From the NCBI GenBank assembly GCA_021807105.1, contig JAKAPL010000021.1:1-56199 (forward strand): a stretch of 56,199 bases of DNA, given 5' to 3'. Position numbers and translations under genes: made by a program. How positions within the stretch are numbered: position 1 is the stretch's first letter; each line of letters starts with the position of its first letter. Of this stretch, positions 33,396-40,637 are shown in pieces. The stretch is from Myxococcales bacterium. Lineage in GTDB: Bacteria > Myxococcota > Myxococcia > Myxococcales > JAKAPL01. The notes under the pieces are model-generated. The model was not told where the DNA came from and did no database searches. It worked only from the letters and a program-made list of their open reading frames with translations.

Positions 33396-33779
33396 GTGCC
33401 CCGGCCGTCGCCACCCCGCAATCGAGGAACGTGGCTCGCCTACCTTGTCCGCTGCCGCGACGGGAGCCTCTACGCGGGCGCGACCAATGACCTCGCCCGC
33501 CGGCTCGCGGCCCACAACCGCGGCACCGGAGGCGCGTATACCCGCTCGCGGCGGCCGGTGCGCGTCGTCTATCTCGAGCTCGCCACCGGCAGGTCCGACG
33601 CCCTGCGCCGCGAGGCCGCGCTCAAGCGGCTCTCCCGTCCGGAGAAGCTCGCGCGGGCCGGCGCGTGGCGCGGGCGGGAACCGTCCCCGGCTCGCCCGCA
33701 GGATCGGCGCCGGCCGACCAGCGGCGGGCGCGCACCCGCCTCCGTGACCCGAGCGGCACGCGGCGGCCCACGAGGTTGA
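33396..33779 (+). CDS. GIY-YIG nuclease superfamily protein (UPF0213-like)
   Basis: Small single-domain GIY-YIG protein: WLAYLVRCRDGSLYAGATND, DLARRLAAHNRGTGGAYTR, SRRPVRVVYLE and a Glu-bearing helix (RREAALKRLSRPEKLA), matching the YhbQ/UPF0213 pattern, which in some members cleaves structured or damaged DNA. The usual GIY is represented by YAGATN. The GTG at 33396 is the plausible start. The final ~40 residues are a Pro/Arg-rich tail beyond the normal ~85-100 aa domain. Confidence 0.85.
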   Translation: MPRPSPPRNRGTWLAYLVRCRDGSLYAGATNDLARRLAAHNRGTGGAYTRSRRPVRVVYLELATGRSDALRREAALKRLSRPEKLARAGAWRGREPSPARPQDRRRPTSGGRAPASVTRAARGGPRG

Positions 33780-33885
33780 TGGACGACCGATCGCGCGGGA
33801 TGGGGCGCGGCGCCGCCCGGTTTCACGGGTCGCGCGGACGCACCGCCGTTGCGCGCCGCGTGCCTTTCCTGCTATCCGGCCGGCG

Positions 33886-34785
33886 ATGCGCGTCCTCGTC
33901 ACCGGCGCTTCCGGGTTCATCGGGCGGCGGCTCTGCGCCCTCCTGTCGGGCGACGGGCACGAGATCTGGGCCTTGAGGCGGGCGGGCGCGGCCGTTCCCC
34001 ACGCGACGGCGACTCTCTGCGCGGACCTCTCCTCGGGACCTCCGGACCTCACCGCGGCGGCGCCGGAGGCCGTCGTCCACCTCGCCGGAGAAGCGATCGG
34101 CGCCGGCCGCTGGACCGCGGCGCGGAAGAACCGTCTCGAGAGGAGCCGCGTGCTCGCCACCCGCCACCTCGCCGAGGCGCTCGCGCAGCTCCCGAAGCCT
34201 CCCGGGATCGCGGTCTGTGCGTCGGCCGTCGGCTACTACGGCGATCGGGGCGACGAGCGGCTGGCCGAATCCGCCGGCCGGGGCGAGGGGTACCTCGCCG
34301 AGCTGTGCGAGGCATGGGAGGCCGAGAGCGCCAAGCTCCTGCCGGGGGGCCGCGTGGCCATCTTCCGCTTCGGGATGGTGATCGGCCCCGGAGGGGCGGC
34401 CCCCCGCCTGTTCCTCCCCTTCCGCCTCGGATTCGGCGGGCCGCTCGGCAACGGCAGGCAGTGGGTCTCTTGGATCGCCCTCGACGACGCCTGCGGCCTC
34501 GTCCGTTTCGCGCTCGCCCACGAGCGGGTCGCCGGCCTGCTCAACGGGGTCGCGCCGGAACCGCTGCGCAGCCGGGACTTCGCCCGAGCCGTGGGGCGGG
34601 CGCTGCGCCGCCCCTCCTGGCTGCCCGCGCCCGCGCCGCTGCTCTCGGCCGCGTTCGGGGAGATGGCCCGGGAGCTGCTCCTTTCGAGCCAGCGCGCCGT
34701 CCCCGAACGGGCGGTCCAGCTCGGCTATCGCTTCGCCTTCCCCGAACTGCCCGCCGCGCTCTCTTCCGTGACCCTGGAGACATAG
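33886..34785 (+). CDS. TIGR01777-family NAD(P)-binding epimerase-like protein
   Basis: Extended short-chain dehydrogenase fold. The dinucleotide site is VLVTGASGFIGRRLCALL. Family-specific blocks AVVHLAGEAIGAGRWTAARK, ASAVGYYGDRGDE, FRFGMVIGPGGA, WVSWIALDDACGLVRFAL and LLNGVAPEPLRSRDFARAV match the YfcH/TIGR01777 group, whose substrate is unknown. At 299 aa it is complete. The TTG start of the nucleotidyltransferase gene follows one base after its stop. Confidence 0.9.
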   Translation: MRVLVTGASGFIGRRLCALLSGDGHEIWALRRAGAAVPHATATLCADLSSGPPDLTAAAPEAVVHLAGEAIGAGRWTAARKNRLERSRVLATRHLAEALAQLPKPPGIAVCASAVGYYGDRGDERLAESAGRGEGYLAELCEAWEAESAKLLPGGRVAIFRFGMVIGPGGAAPRLFLPFRLGFGGPLGNGRQWVSWIALDDACGLVRFALAHERVAGLLNGVAPEPLRSRDFARAVGRALRRPSWLPAPAPLLSAAFGEMARELLLSSQRAVPERAVQLGYRFAFPELPAALSSVTLET

Positions 34786-34786
34786 A

Positions 34787-36169
34787 TTGGACACCCGGCC
34801 CCTTCAGGACGCCTTCCGCGCGGCGGGCAAGCCGCTCTACCTCGTCGGCGGCGCCGTGCGGGACCTCCTGCGCGGCCTCCCGCACCAGGACCTCGACTAC
34901 GCGACCGAGGCGACGCCGCCCCAGATCAAGGACGTTTTGCGCCGGGCGGGCCTGCCGGTCATCCCGATCGGCGAGGCCTTCGGCACCATCGCGACCCTCC
35001 TCACGGACGACGAGGGGGCGCGGCACCCGGTGGAGATCACGACCTTCCGCACCGCCGAGAGCTACCGCAAGGGGAGCCGCCACCCAGCCGTGACCTTCGG
35101 GAAATCGATCCGCCAGGATCTCGCCCGCCGCGACTTCACGATCAACGCGATGGCGCTCGACGACGCCGGCGTGCTCATCGACCCGTTCGGCGGTGAGCGC
35201 CACCTCCGCGAGAAGATCCTCCAGACTCCCTCGCCGGCCGTGGAGATCTTCGCCGACGACCCGCTTCGGATGCTGCGCGCGGCCCGCTTCGTCTCGCAGC
35301 TCGGCTTCACCCCTTCGCCGGAAGTGCGCGCCGCCGTCCATGCGCGGGCGGCCGACATCCTCACGGTCTCGCGCGAGCGCTGGAAGCAGGAGCTCGACAA
35401 GCTCGTCGCGGGAGAGGCCGCCGGGGCCGCCCTCGTCTTCCTCGGCCGCGAGCGGCTGCTCTCGTTCCTGCTCCCCGAGCTGCACGCGATGCTCCTGCTC
35501 ACCGGGAAGCCTCAGGGGCGCTGGCACAGCAAGGACATCTGGGAGCATACGATCAAGGTCGTCGAGGGGCTGCCGCGGCGCGCGCCCCTGCGCTGGGCGG
35601 GGCTGCTACACGACGTGGCGAAGCCGCAGACCCGGACCGAGGAGGCGGGGGAGGTCCACTTCCTCCACCACGCCGAGCTGGGGGCGGAGATCTTCGACGG
35701 CGTGGCCGAGCGGCTGCGATTCGGGCGCGAGGAGCGGAGGAGGATCCGGTTCCTCATCTTCTCCCACCTGCGCCCCAACATGTACCAGCGGAGCTGGACC
35801 GACAGCGCGGTCCGGCGGCTGGCCGAGGACGCGGGCGAGAACCTCGCCGACCTGCTCGACCTCTCCCGCGCGGACATCACGTCGTCGAACCCGGCGCGGG
35901 TCGCGGCCGGCCTCGCGAACGTGAACGCGCTTGCCGAACGGATCGACGCGCTCCGCCAGGCCGCCTCGCTCCTCCCGAGGCTCCCGAAGGGGCTCGGCAC
36001 GCTCATCCACGAGCGGTTCGGCGTTCCCCTCGGCCCGGAGCTGGGGAGCCTGATGCATCGCCTCCTCGACGCCGTGCGCGAGGGGCAGCTCCCGAGCGGG
36101 GGGGAGCCCGAGGTCTACCTCGCGCACCTCGCGGCGCAGAGGGCGGCGCGCGGCCAGGATTCGGGCTGA
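34787..36169 (+). CDS. tRNA nucleotidyltransferase / poly(A) polymerase family protein
   Basis: Class II nucleotidyltransferase with an HD domain. The catalytic motif is at ~residues 20-40 (YLVGGAVRDLLRGLPHQDLD), followed by VEITTFRTAESY, QDLARRDFTINAMAL and ADDPLRMLRAARFVSQLGF, then an HD phosphohydrolase domain around residue 275 (LLHDVAKPQTRTE). This architecture fits a CCA-adding enzyme of the HD type; PcnB-type activity is an alternative. The tRNAs here lack encoded CCA, consistent with a need for CCA addition. It uses a TTG start. Confidence 0.9.
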   Translation: MDTRPLQDAFRAAGKPLYLVGGAVRDLLRGLPHQDLDYATEATPPQIKDVLRRAGLPVIPIGEAFGTIATLLTDDEGARHPVEITTFRTAESYRKGSRHPAVTFGKSIRQDLARRDFTINAMALDDAGVLIDPFGGERHLREKILQTPSPAVEIFADDPLRMLRAARFVSQLGFTPSPEVRAAVHARAADILTVSRERWKQELDKLVAGEAAGAALVFLGRERLLSFLLPELHAMLLLTGKPQGRWHSKDIWEHTIKVVEGLPRRAPLRWAGLLHDVAKPQTRTEEAGEVHFLHHAELGAEIFDGVAERLRFGREERRRIRFLIFSHLRPNMYQRSWTDSAVRRLAEDAGENLADLLDLSRADITSSNPARVAAGLANVNALAERIDALRQAASLLPRLPKGLGTLIHERFGVPLGPELGSLMHRLLDAVREGQLPSGGEPEVYLAHLAAQRAARGQDSG

Positions 36170-36259
36170 TCCGTGCGGATCGGGAGGAGAGGCGCGGGGG
36201 CGAGGCGTCCTCGCGGGAGCCGGCCGCGGCCGGTGGGCCGGGATCGGCGCCCCGGCGGC

Positions 36260-36294
36260 GGGAGGGGATTCGGCCGGCCCCTCGGCCCCCTCCC
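36260..36294 (+). promoter_or_regulatory. G/C hairpin in the leader of dusB
   Basis: GGGAGGGG (36260-36267) is an exact inverted repeat of CCCCTCCC (36287-36294), 18 nt before the dusB ATG. No U-tract follows, so it is more like a leader structure or weak terminator for the preceding gene. Function inferred from symmetry only. Confidence 0.3.
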
Positions 36295-36311
36295 CGGGTA
36301 AACGCCCTCCG

Positions 36312-37325
36312 ATGCGCATCGGTCCACATGCCTTCACCGGCGACCTCCTCCTCGCGCCCATGGCCGGCGTCTCCGAGCGGCCCTTTCGCCTCCTCGCGCT
36401 CGAGCTGGGCGCCGCGCTCTGCCCGACCGAGCTGGTCTCCGCCGCTGGGCTCGTGCGGGCGACCTCGCGAACCCGCAAGTACCTGCGCCACGCGGAGATC
36501 GAGAGACCCTTCTGCCTCCAGCTCTTCGGCGGCGACCCCGACCTGATGGCCCGCGCGGCCGTGATCGCGCGAGAGGCGGGCGCGGACATCCTCGACGTGA
36601 ACATGGGCTGTCCGGTGCCGAAGGTCACGAAGGGGGGTGCGGGGGCGGCCCTCCTGTGCGATCCGCCGCGCGCGGCCGCCGTCGTTCGGGCCGTCCGCGC
36701 GGCGGGGCTCCCCGTGACGGCGAAGATCCGTTCCGGCTGGGACGCGCGCCACCCCAACGCGATCGAGGTCGCCCGCGCGCTCGAGGACGCCGGCGTCGCG
36801 GCCATCGCCCTCCATCCCCGCACGCGGGCGCAGGGTTATTCGGGCGCGGCCGACTGGGAGCGGATCGCCGCCGTGAAGGCGGCCGTCCGGGTCCCGGTCA
36901 TCGGCAACGGGGACGTGCGAAGCGGAGAGGACGCGCGGCGGATGAGGGCCGAGACCGGCTGCGACGCGGTGATGATCGGCCGCGCGGCGCTCGGCAACCC
37001 ATGGATCTTCCGCGAGGCCTCCGGCGGCCCGCCGCCCTCGCCCGAGGAGCGGCGCGCCCTCGTCGCGCGTCACTTCCGCGATCACCTCGCCTTCGTCGCC
37101 GAGGAGGGGTTCCGGAGCGCGATCCCGGCGGCGGTGCGGCAGTTTCGCAAGCACCTGACGTGGTACGCCCGCGGTCTCGCGGGCGCCGCCGTCTTTCGGG
37201 CCCGCGCGGTCCGGATCGAGGACCCGGCCGAACTCCTCGCCACGATCGACGAGTTCTTCGGAAAGAGCCAGCCGGCGCGCGAGACCGGCGAGCCCGAGAT
37301 CGACCTGCGCGGCGCGTTGGGCTGA
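36312..37325 (+). CDS. dusB: tRNA-dihydrouridine synthase (DusB-like)
   Basis: FMN/NADPH enzyme reducing uridine in tRNA. The TIM-barrel starts LLLAPMAGVSERPFR; catalytic Cys100 is in NMGCPVPKVTKGGAGAAL; further blocks are VTAKIRSGWD, AIALHPRTRAQGYSG, VIGNGDVRSGEDARRM and DAVMIGRAALGNPWIF. GxKVTKxGAG-type residues favour the DusB subgroup. At 337 aa it is complete. A ~200-bp gap with no visible feature follows. Confidence 0.94.
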   Translation: MRIGPHAFTGDLLLAPMAGVSERPFRLLALELGAALCPTELVSAAGLVRATSRTRKYLRHAEIERPFCLQLFGGDPDLMARAAVIAREAGADILDVNMGCPVPKVTKGGAGAALLCDPPRAAAVVRAVRAAGLPVTAKIRSGWDARHPNAIEVARALEDAGVAAIALHPRTRAQGYSGAADWERIAAVKAAVRVPVIGNGDVRSGEDARRMRAETGCDAVMIGRAALGNPWIFREASGGPPPSPEERRALVARHFRDHLAFVAEEGFRSAIPAAVRQFRKHLTWYARGLAGAAVFRARAVRIEDPAELLATIDEFFGKSQPARETGEPEIDLRGALG

Positions 37326-37526
37326 TGAATCGCCCCGTGGGCGGCGCTCCGTGGCGGCCGGCGGAGCCGGCCCGCGGCCGCCTCCGAGAAGTGACCCGAG
37401 GTCTACTTCGGCGCACAAGGATCGGATGACGCGAGATCGCGAGCGTCTCCGCGTTCGTGTAGGCGAATCCGGTTGGTCGTCACCGCCTCCACCGTGACCG
37501 CGCCCTCGGCTCACGCCGCTTCACGC

Positions 37527-38357
37527 CTACTGCCCCCCGTCGTAAAACACCGGCGGCCCCGCATCCGGCCAACTACACCAGCCGCCATCGGTGTGCCACA
37601 CCCCATCGTCGGGGCAGACGGGTGGCCAGCAAGGATCGGTCGATACCCGAGCAGTCTCGGCCTGACTGACGAGGTCAGCCTCCGTTAGCTCGGCCGCACC
37701 CTGATACCGCGCGTTCAAGCTCCACAGCCTCCCGGTTCCTGGATCCGTCGAAAAGATACCTTGCAACAGGCTGACCCACTGTCCGTCGTACTGAGAAAGG
37801 AAGAAAAACCCGGTGGTTATCGCATCGTGGTTCGGTGCGATCGGGCCCGTATCGCCCATATACCAGAAGGTGAGCGTCGCCGGAACTCCACCGTCGAGGG
37901 CGGCGTACTCGACCTTCGTGATCTGGATCGTTACCGGCCATACCGGAACGGTCGGGTCGTAACGCAGCGTCATGCTGTCTATGGTCGCTAGGCCCGCCTG
38001 TGCTGCCGTCTCGCTATTCCCTACCGCCGTGATTTTCCCCGCAACCAAGAGGAACGAGCCTCTAGCGAGATCACAGAGGCTGGGCTCCGGCAACATGCCC
38101 CCCCCTCCTCCCCCGCTTCCACCGCCACCTCTACTCGGCGGTGGCGGCGGAAGGCCCTGGGATCCGCCTTGTGCTCCGCCCTGCGTTCCGGACACGACTG
38201 CCGTCGCACCCTTTGCCGCGCTTGAGGGCTGGCCCCCCACCCCCGATGCACCTAGCTGCCCGCCTCCAGCCGCGCCGGGCAATCCGGCCTGCTGCTTCCC
38301 GCAGGCCACCAACGCAAGGACCGCGATCGACCCGCACCATCTCGACGTCTCGCTCAT
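37527..38357 (-). CDS. Lipoprotein of unknown function with Gly/Pro-rich linker
   Basis: 276-residue lipoprotein: lipobox LVAC (SIAVLALVACGKQ), then ~75 residues rich in Gly/Pro/Ser, and a globular C-terminal domain (SFLLVAGKITAVGNSE, PVWPVTIQITKVEYAALDGG, ATLTFWYMGDTG, CWPPVCPDDGVWHTDGGWC). No family recognised. The ATG at 38357 has GGAGAG 6 nt upstream. Local GC and codon use look lower-GC than neighbours, so acquisition or rapid change is possible. Next to a frameshifted secreted-protein gene. Confidence 0.72.
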   Translation of the reverse strand: MSETSRWCGSIAVLALVACGKQQAGLPGAAGGGQLGASGVGGQPSSAAKGATAVVSGTQGGAQGGSQGLPPPPPSRGGGGSGGGGGGMLPEPSLCDLARGSFLLVAGKITAVGNSETAAQAGLATIDSMTLRYDPTVPVWPVTIQITKVEYAALDGGVPATLTFWYMGDTGPIAPNHDAITTGFFFLSQYDGQWVSLLQGIFSTDPGTGRLWSLNARYQGAAELTEADLVSQAETARVSTDPCWPPVCPDDGVWHTDGGWCSWPDAGPPVFYDGGQ

Positions 38358-38420
38358 AGTTAACTCTCCCATCAAACTACTGCGCAAAGAGGCCAGAATA
38401 GCCAAGCACCGGATCTACCC

Positions 38421-38872
38421 TCACCAGGGGCCCGACATGAGTTCCCGGCCCGTACTGCCAATACCCATTTGCATCCCAATAGCCGGGGTACTACCAATTG
38501 TCGGAGGTGCCAGGCCCCCAGGTGCCTTCGACAAGGGGTTTTTGCCGCCATCGCCTGCGGAGGGGCAGCAGTTGGTATCGCCCACGTTGTCGATGGCGAC
38601 ATCATCGCAGAAGGCGGTGCTTCTGTCCGCCTGGCCGACGTAATCGAGCACTCGGCGCGAACCGCCAGCCCAGTTCCAATGGCGGGCGGCGTCCTCGATG
38701 ATCCGTTCAGGGTAGGTATTTGGAGGGAAACGGCTGTCGAACGAGTTGACGTCGATATAGTAGGCCTTGGAAACGATGGGCCCCGGGAACGCTCCGATCG
38801 ACGCGACGGCGTTTACCCCCCCCCCAGCACAACCACCCCGAGCACCACCGCCAGCCGTGCGCGCATTGGCAT
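38421..38872 (-). pseudogene. Secreted-protein gene interrupted at a poly-G(10) tract
   Basis: The ATG at 38872 follows a strong GGAGG site by 5 nt and opens a signal peptide (MRARLAVVLGVVVLGGG), but translation hits TAA right after a run of ten G (38816-38825). Adding one G, or removing two, restores an open frame of 150 codons to the TGA at 38421. It includes AFPGPIVSKAYYIDVNSFDS, RIIEDAARHWNWAGGSRRVL and AFCDDVAIDNVGDTNCCPS. The N-terminal half vaguely resembles secreted matrixin-like proteins, but no HExxH is present. It may be a slipped (phase-variable) gene, a decayed one, or a sequencing error in the homopolymer. Confidence 0.6.
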
Positions 38873-39313
38873 CAGGTCCTCCAGCGATTGGTCTAGTTTT
38901 ACCACGAGCACGGAAGGAATGTCAAGCGCGAGGTGCGGAACCAGGGCCACGGACAAAGTCGCGTAACCCCCCGTCTCGTCATGGTCGCAATCCGGAGCGT
39001 GTTCTTGCGCAATCGCTGTCCAGCATGAGGACGGGCACGAGTACGACCCTAACGCACTGCAACAACGCCGGAGCCCTGGGTGCGGAACTGAGATTCGGAG
39101 TAGGGGTTTCCGCTTCGCAACCGCCCAGAATCACGCATCAATCACCTTCGGCCGTCCTTGACGAATGAAAGCCGCGCCGGATCGAGTTCCCGCAATTTCA
39201 GCGACTTGCCCCGCGAGTTTCTTTCTAGACGCGGGCGCCGCACCGGCTCCGGCGAGGGGCCCGCGAGGACGCGGCGGGTGAATACGATCCCGCCCCTCGC
39301 GTCCGTCCCGTCC
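38873..39313. other. Intergenic segment, lower GC, possible relics
   Basis: No intact gene. A minus-strand frame ends SLKLRELDPARLSFVKDGRR near 39142 and may be a degraded C-terminus. GAGATTCGGAGTAGG (~39089-39104) and CTTCGCAACCGCCC (~39114) also occur near 54838-54855 (inverted) and 54695, suggesting a decayed repeat. A variant of the first motif is at ~30783. Confidence 0.3.
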
Positions 39314-39595
39314 ATGACGATTCCCCCGCCCGCGCGCCTCGCCGCGCTCTTCCTCCTCGCCGCCTCCTCCGCCTGCGCGACGACCCAGACCGTGGGCGGC
39401 CCGCACGCCTTCGTCGTCGACGTGGCGGTGGACCGGCAGGGGCGGGTCACGGGCGTCGAGCGGTGCAGCCTGGTGGCGCTCGTCGGCGAGGCGGCGGGGA
39501 GCGACTGGGGCGACCGGGTCACGGGCCTCGGCGTGCGGGACTGCGTCTGGACGGGGCCGACCGAGGAGCAGGGCCCGGCGGGCGCGCCGCGGTAA
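39314..39595 (+). CDS. Small putative lipoprotein
   Basis: 93-residue protein with an export segment and lipobox-like SSAC (RLAALFLLAASSACATTQ), then a short beta-rich domain (HAFVVDVAVDRQGRVTGVER) with two cysteines. The 'VDVAVDRQGRV' turn resembles small myxobacterial lipoproteins, but no family is assigned. Its stop is 15 bp from the convergent CBS gene stop. Confidence 0.6.
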   Translation: MTIPPPARLAALFLLAASSACATTQTVGGPHAFVVDVAVDRQGRVTGVERCSLVALVGEAAGSDWGDRVTGLGVRDCVWTGPTEEQGPAGAPR

Positions 39596-39610
39596 GACCG
39601 CGGCAGCCGG

Positions 39611-40102
39611 TCAATGCACGGTGGGCCTGCCGGACTTGCCGCGGCAGGTCCGGCAGAGCGTCCGGCCGCTCGCGTCCTTGCCGCCCCGGAGGCCGTGGTG
39701 GGAGCCGCAGGCGTCGCAGGCGAGCCCCGCCTTGCCGGCCCCCGCCCGCGCGAGATCGCCCCGCGAGACGACGCCGAGCAGCAGGCCGCCCGACGAGACC
39801 GGCAGGAAGCCGATCTCCTTCGCCTCCATCAGCTCGGCCGCATCCTGGATCGAGGTCGTCGCCTGGACCCCCAGGATGGGCAGGCTCATCACGGTCGAAA
39901 CCAGCCCCTCGTCCGGCTGGTCGGAGAGATCGGTCTGGCTGACGACGCCGGTCAAGTGGCCGGCCTCGAGCACGAGGAGGTGGTGGACGTGGTGTTCGCC
40001 CGCGAGCCGCCGCGCCCTCCCGACCCGCGTCCCGGGCCCAACCGCGACGAGCGACCGGCACATGACTTCCGAGACCAGCATGACCTCGACCAGGTTAAGC
40101 AC
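39611..40102 (-). CDS. CBS-domain pair protein with C-terminal zinc ribbon
   Basis: Two CBS motifs (SEVMCRSLVAVGPGTRVG ... VLEAGHLTGVVSQTDL, and VMSLPILGVQATTSIQDAAE ... LLGVVSRGDL) usually bind adenine nucleotides as an energy sensor. A Cys4 ribbon follows (CDACGSHH and CRTCRGKS). The GTG at 40102 gives 163 aa; an ATG at 40081 gives 156 aa and starts closer to the first CBS strand. Likely a cytoplasmic regulator; partner unknown. Confidence 0.82.
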   Translation of the reverse strand: MLNLVEVMLVSEVMCRSLVAVGPGTRVGRARRLAGEHHVHHLLVLEAGHLTGVVSQTDLSDQPDEGLVSTVMSLPILGVQATTSIQDAAELMEAKEIGFLPVSSGGLLLGVVSRGDLARAGAGKAGLACDACGSHHGLRGGKDASGRTLCRTCRGKSGRPTVH

Positions 40103-40637
40103 CGGGGAGCCGCAAGACCGAGCGCAAGAAACGCGCGACCCACGGGTCCCCTCCGAACTAAAGCATCATCCATGCCGCGAACATCACCGACCCAACCTCG
40201 CGAGGAGGGCGGAGGGGCGAGCGGCCTGATGGTGGGCGGGGAGGTTTCGTGGCGCGGGGCGGCCGGATGAGGGGCGCAACCGAGCATCCGTGTAGGCAAG
40301 CTTCCCGATTCGCGCCTGGCAACCGCTCACCGCTCGGAAAGGCAAGGCCCATTGAGGGAACCAGGAGGCAGGGAGGCAGGGATCGGAAGCTCTTCCCCCT
40401 GTCGCACTCATGGCTTCCCAATGAGCATTTGCCGCGGGAAACGTGGATCCGACCCGTGAACGGTTACCGCGCCTGAAGCCGCCGCGAGAAGTCCGCAAGC
40501 TCACGATAAGACGTTCCAACCTGCTGGAATTGGTAGGATCGGGCCCCGACCGCGTTGCCGGTGAGGTCGATCGTGAGGACGCGCCAGCCCGAGTTGGCTC
40601 CGACTGGCCACGGGTTGCCCGGGCTCCCCGCCTCTCC
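40103..40637. other. Intergenic segment with a possible protein relic
   Basis: No intact gene. A minus-strand frame of ~58 codons ends at TAA 40464 and reads like ordinary protein (GWRVLTIDLTGNAVGARSYQ, then SYRELADFSRRLQAR), but it begins after a TAG without a start codon, so it may be the C-terminus of a lost gene. I do not recognise it. The rest (40103-40460) shows nothing. Confidence 0.3.
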
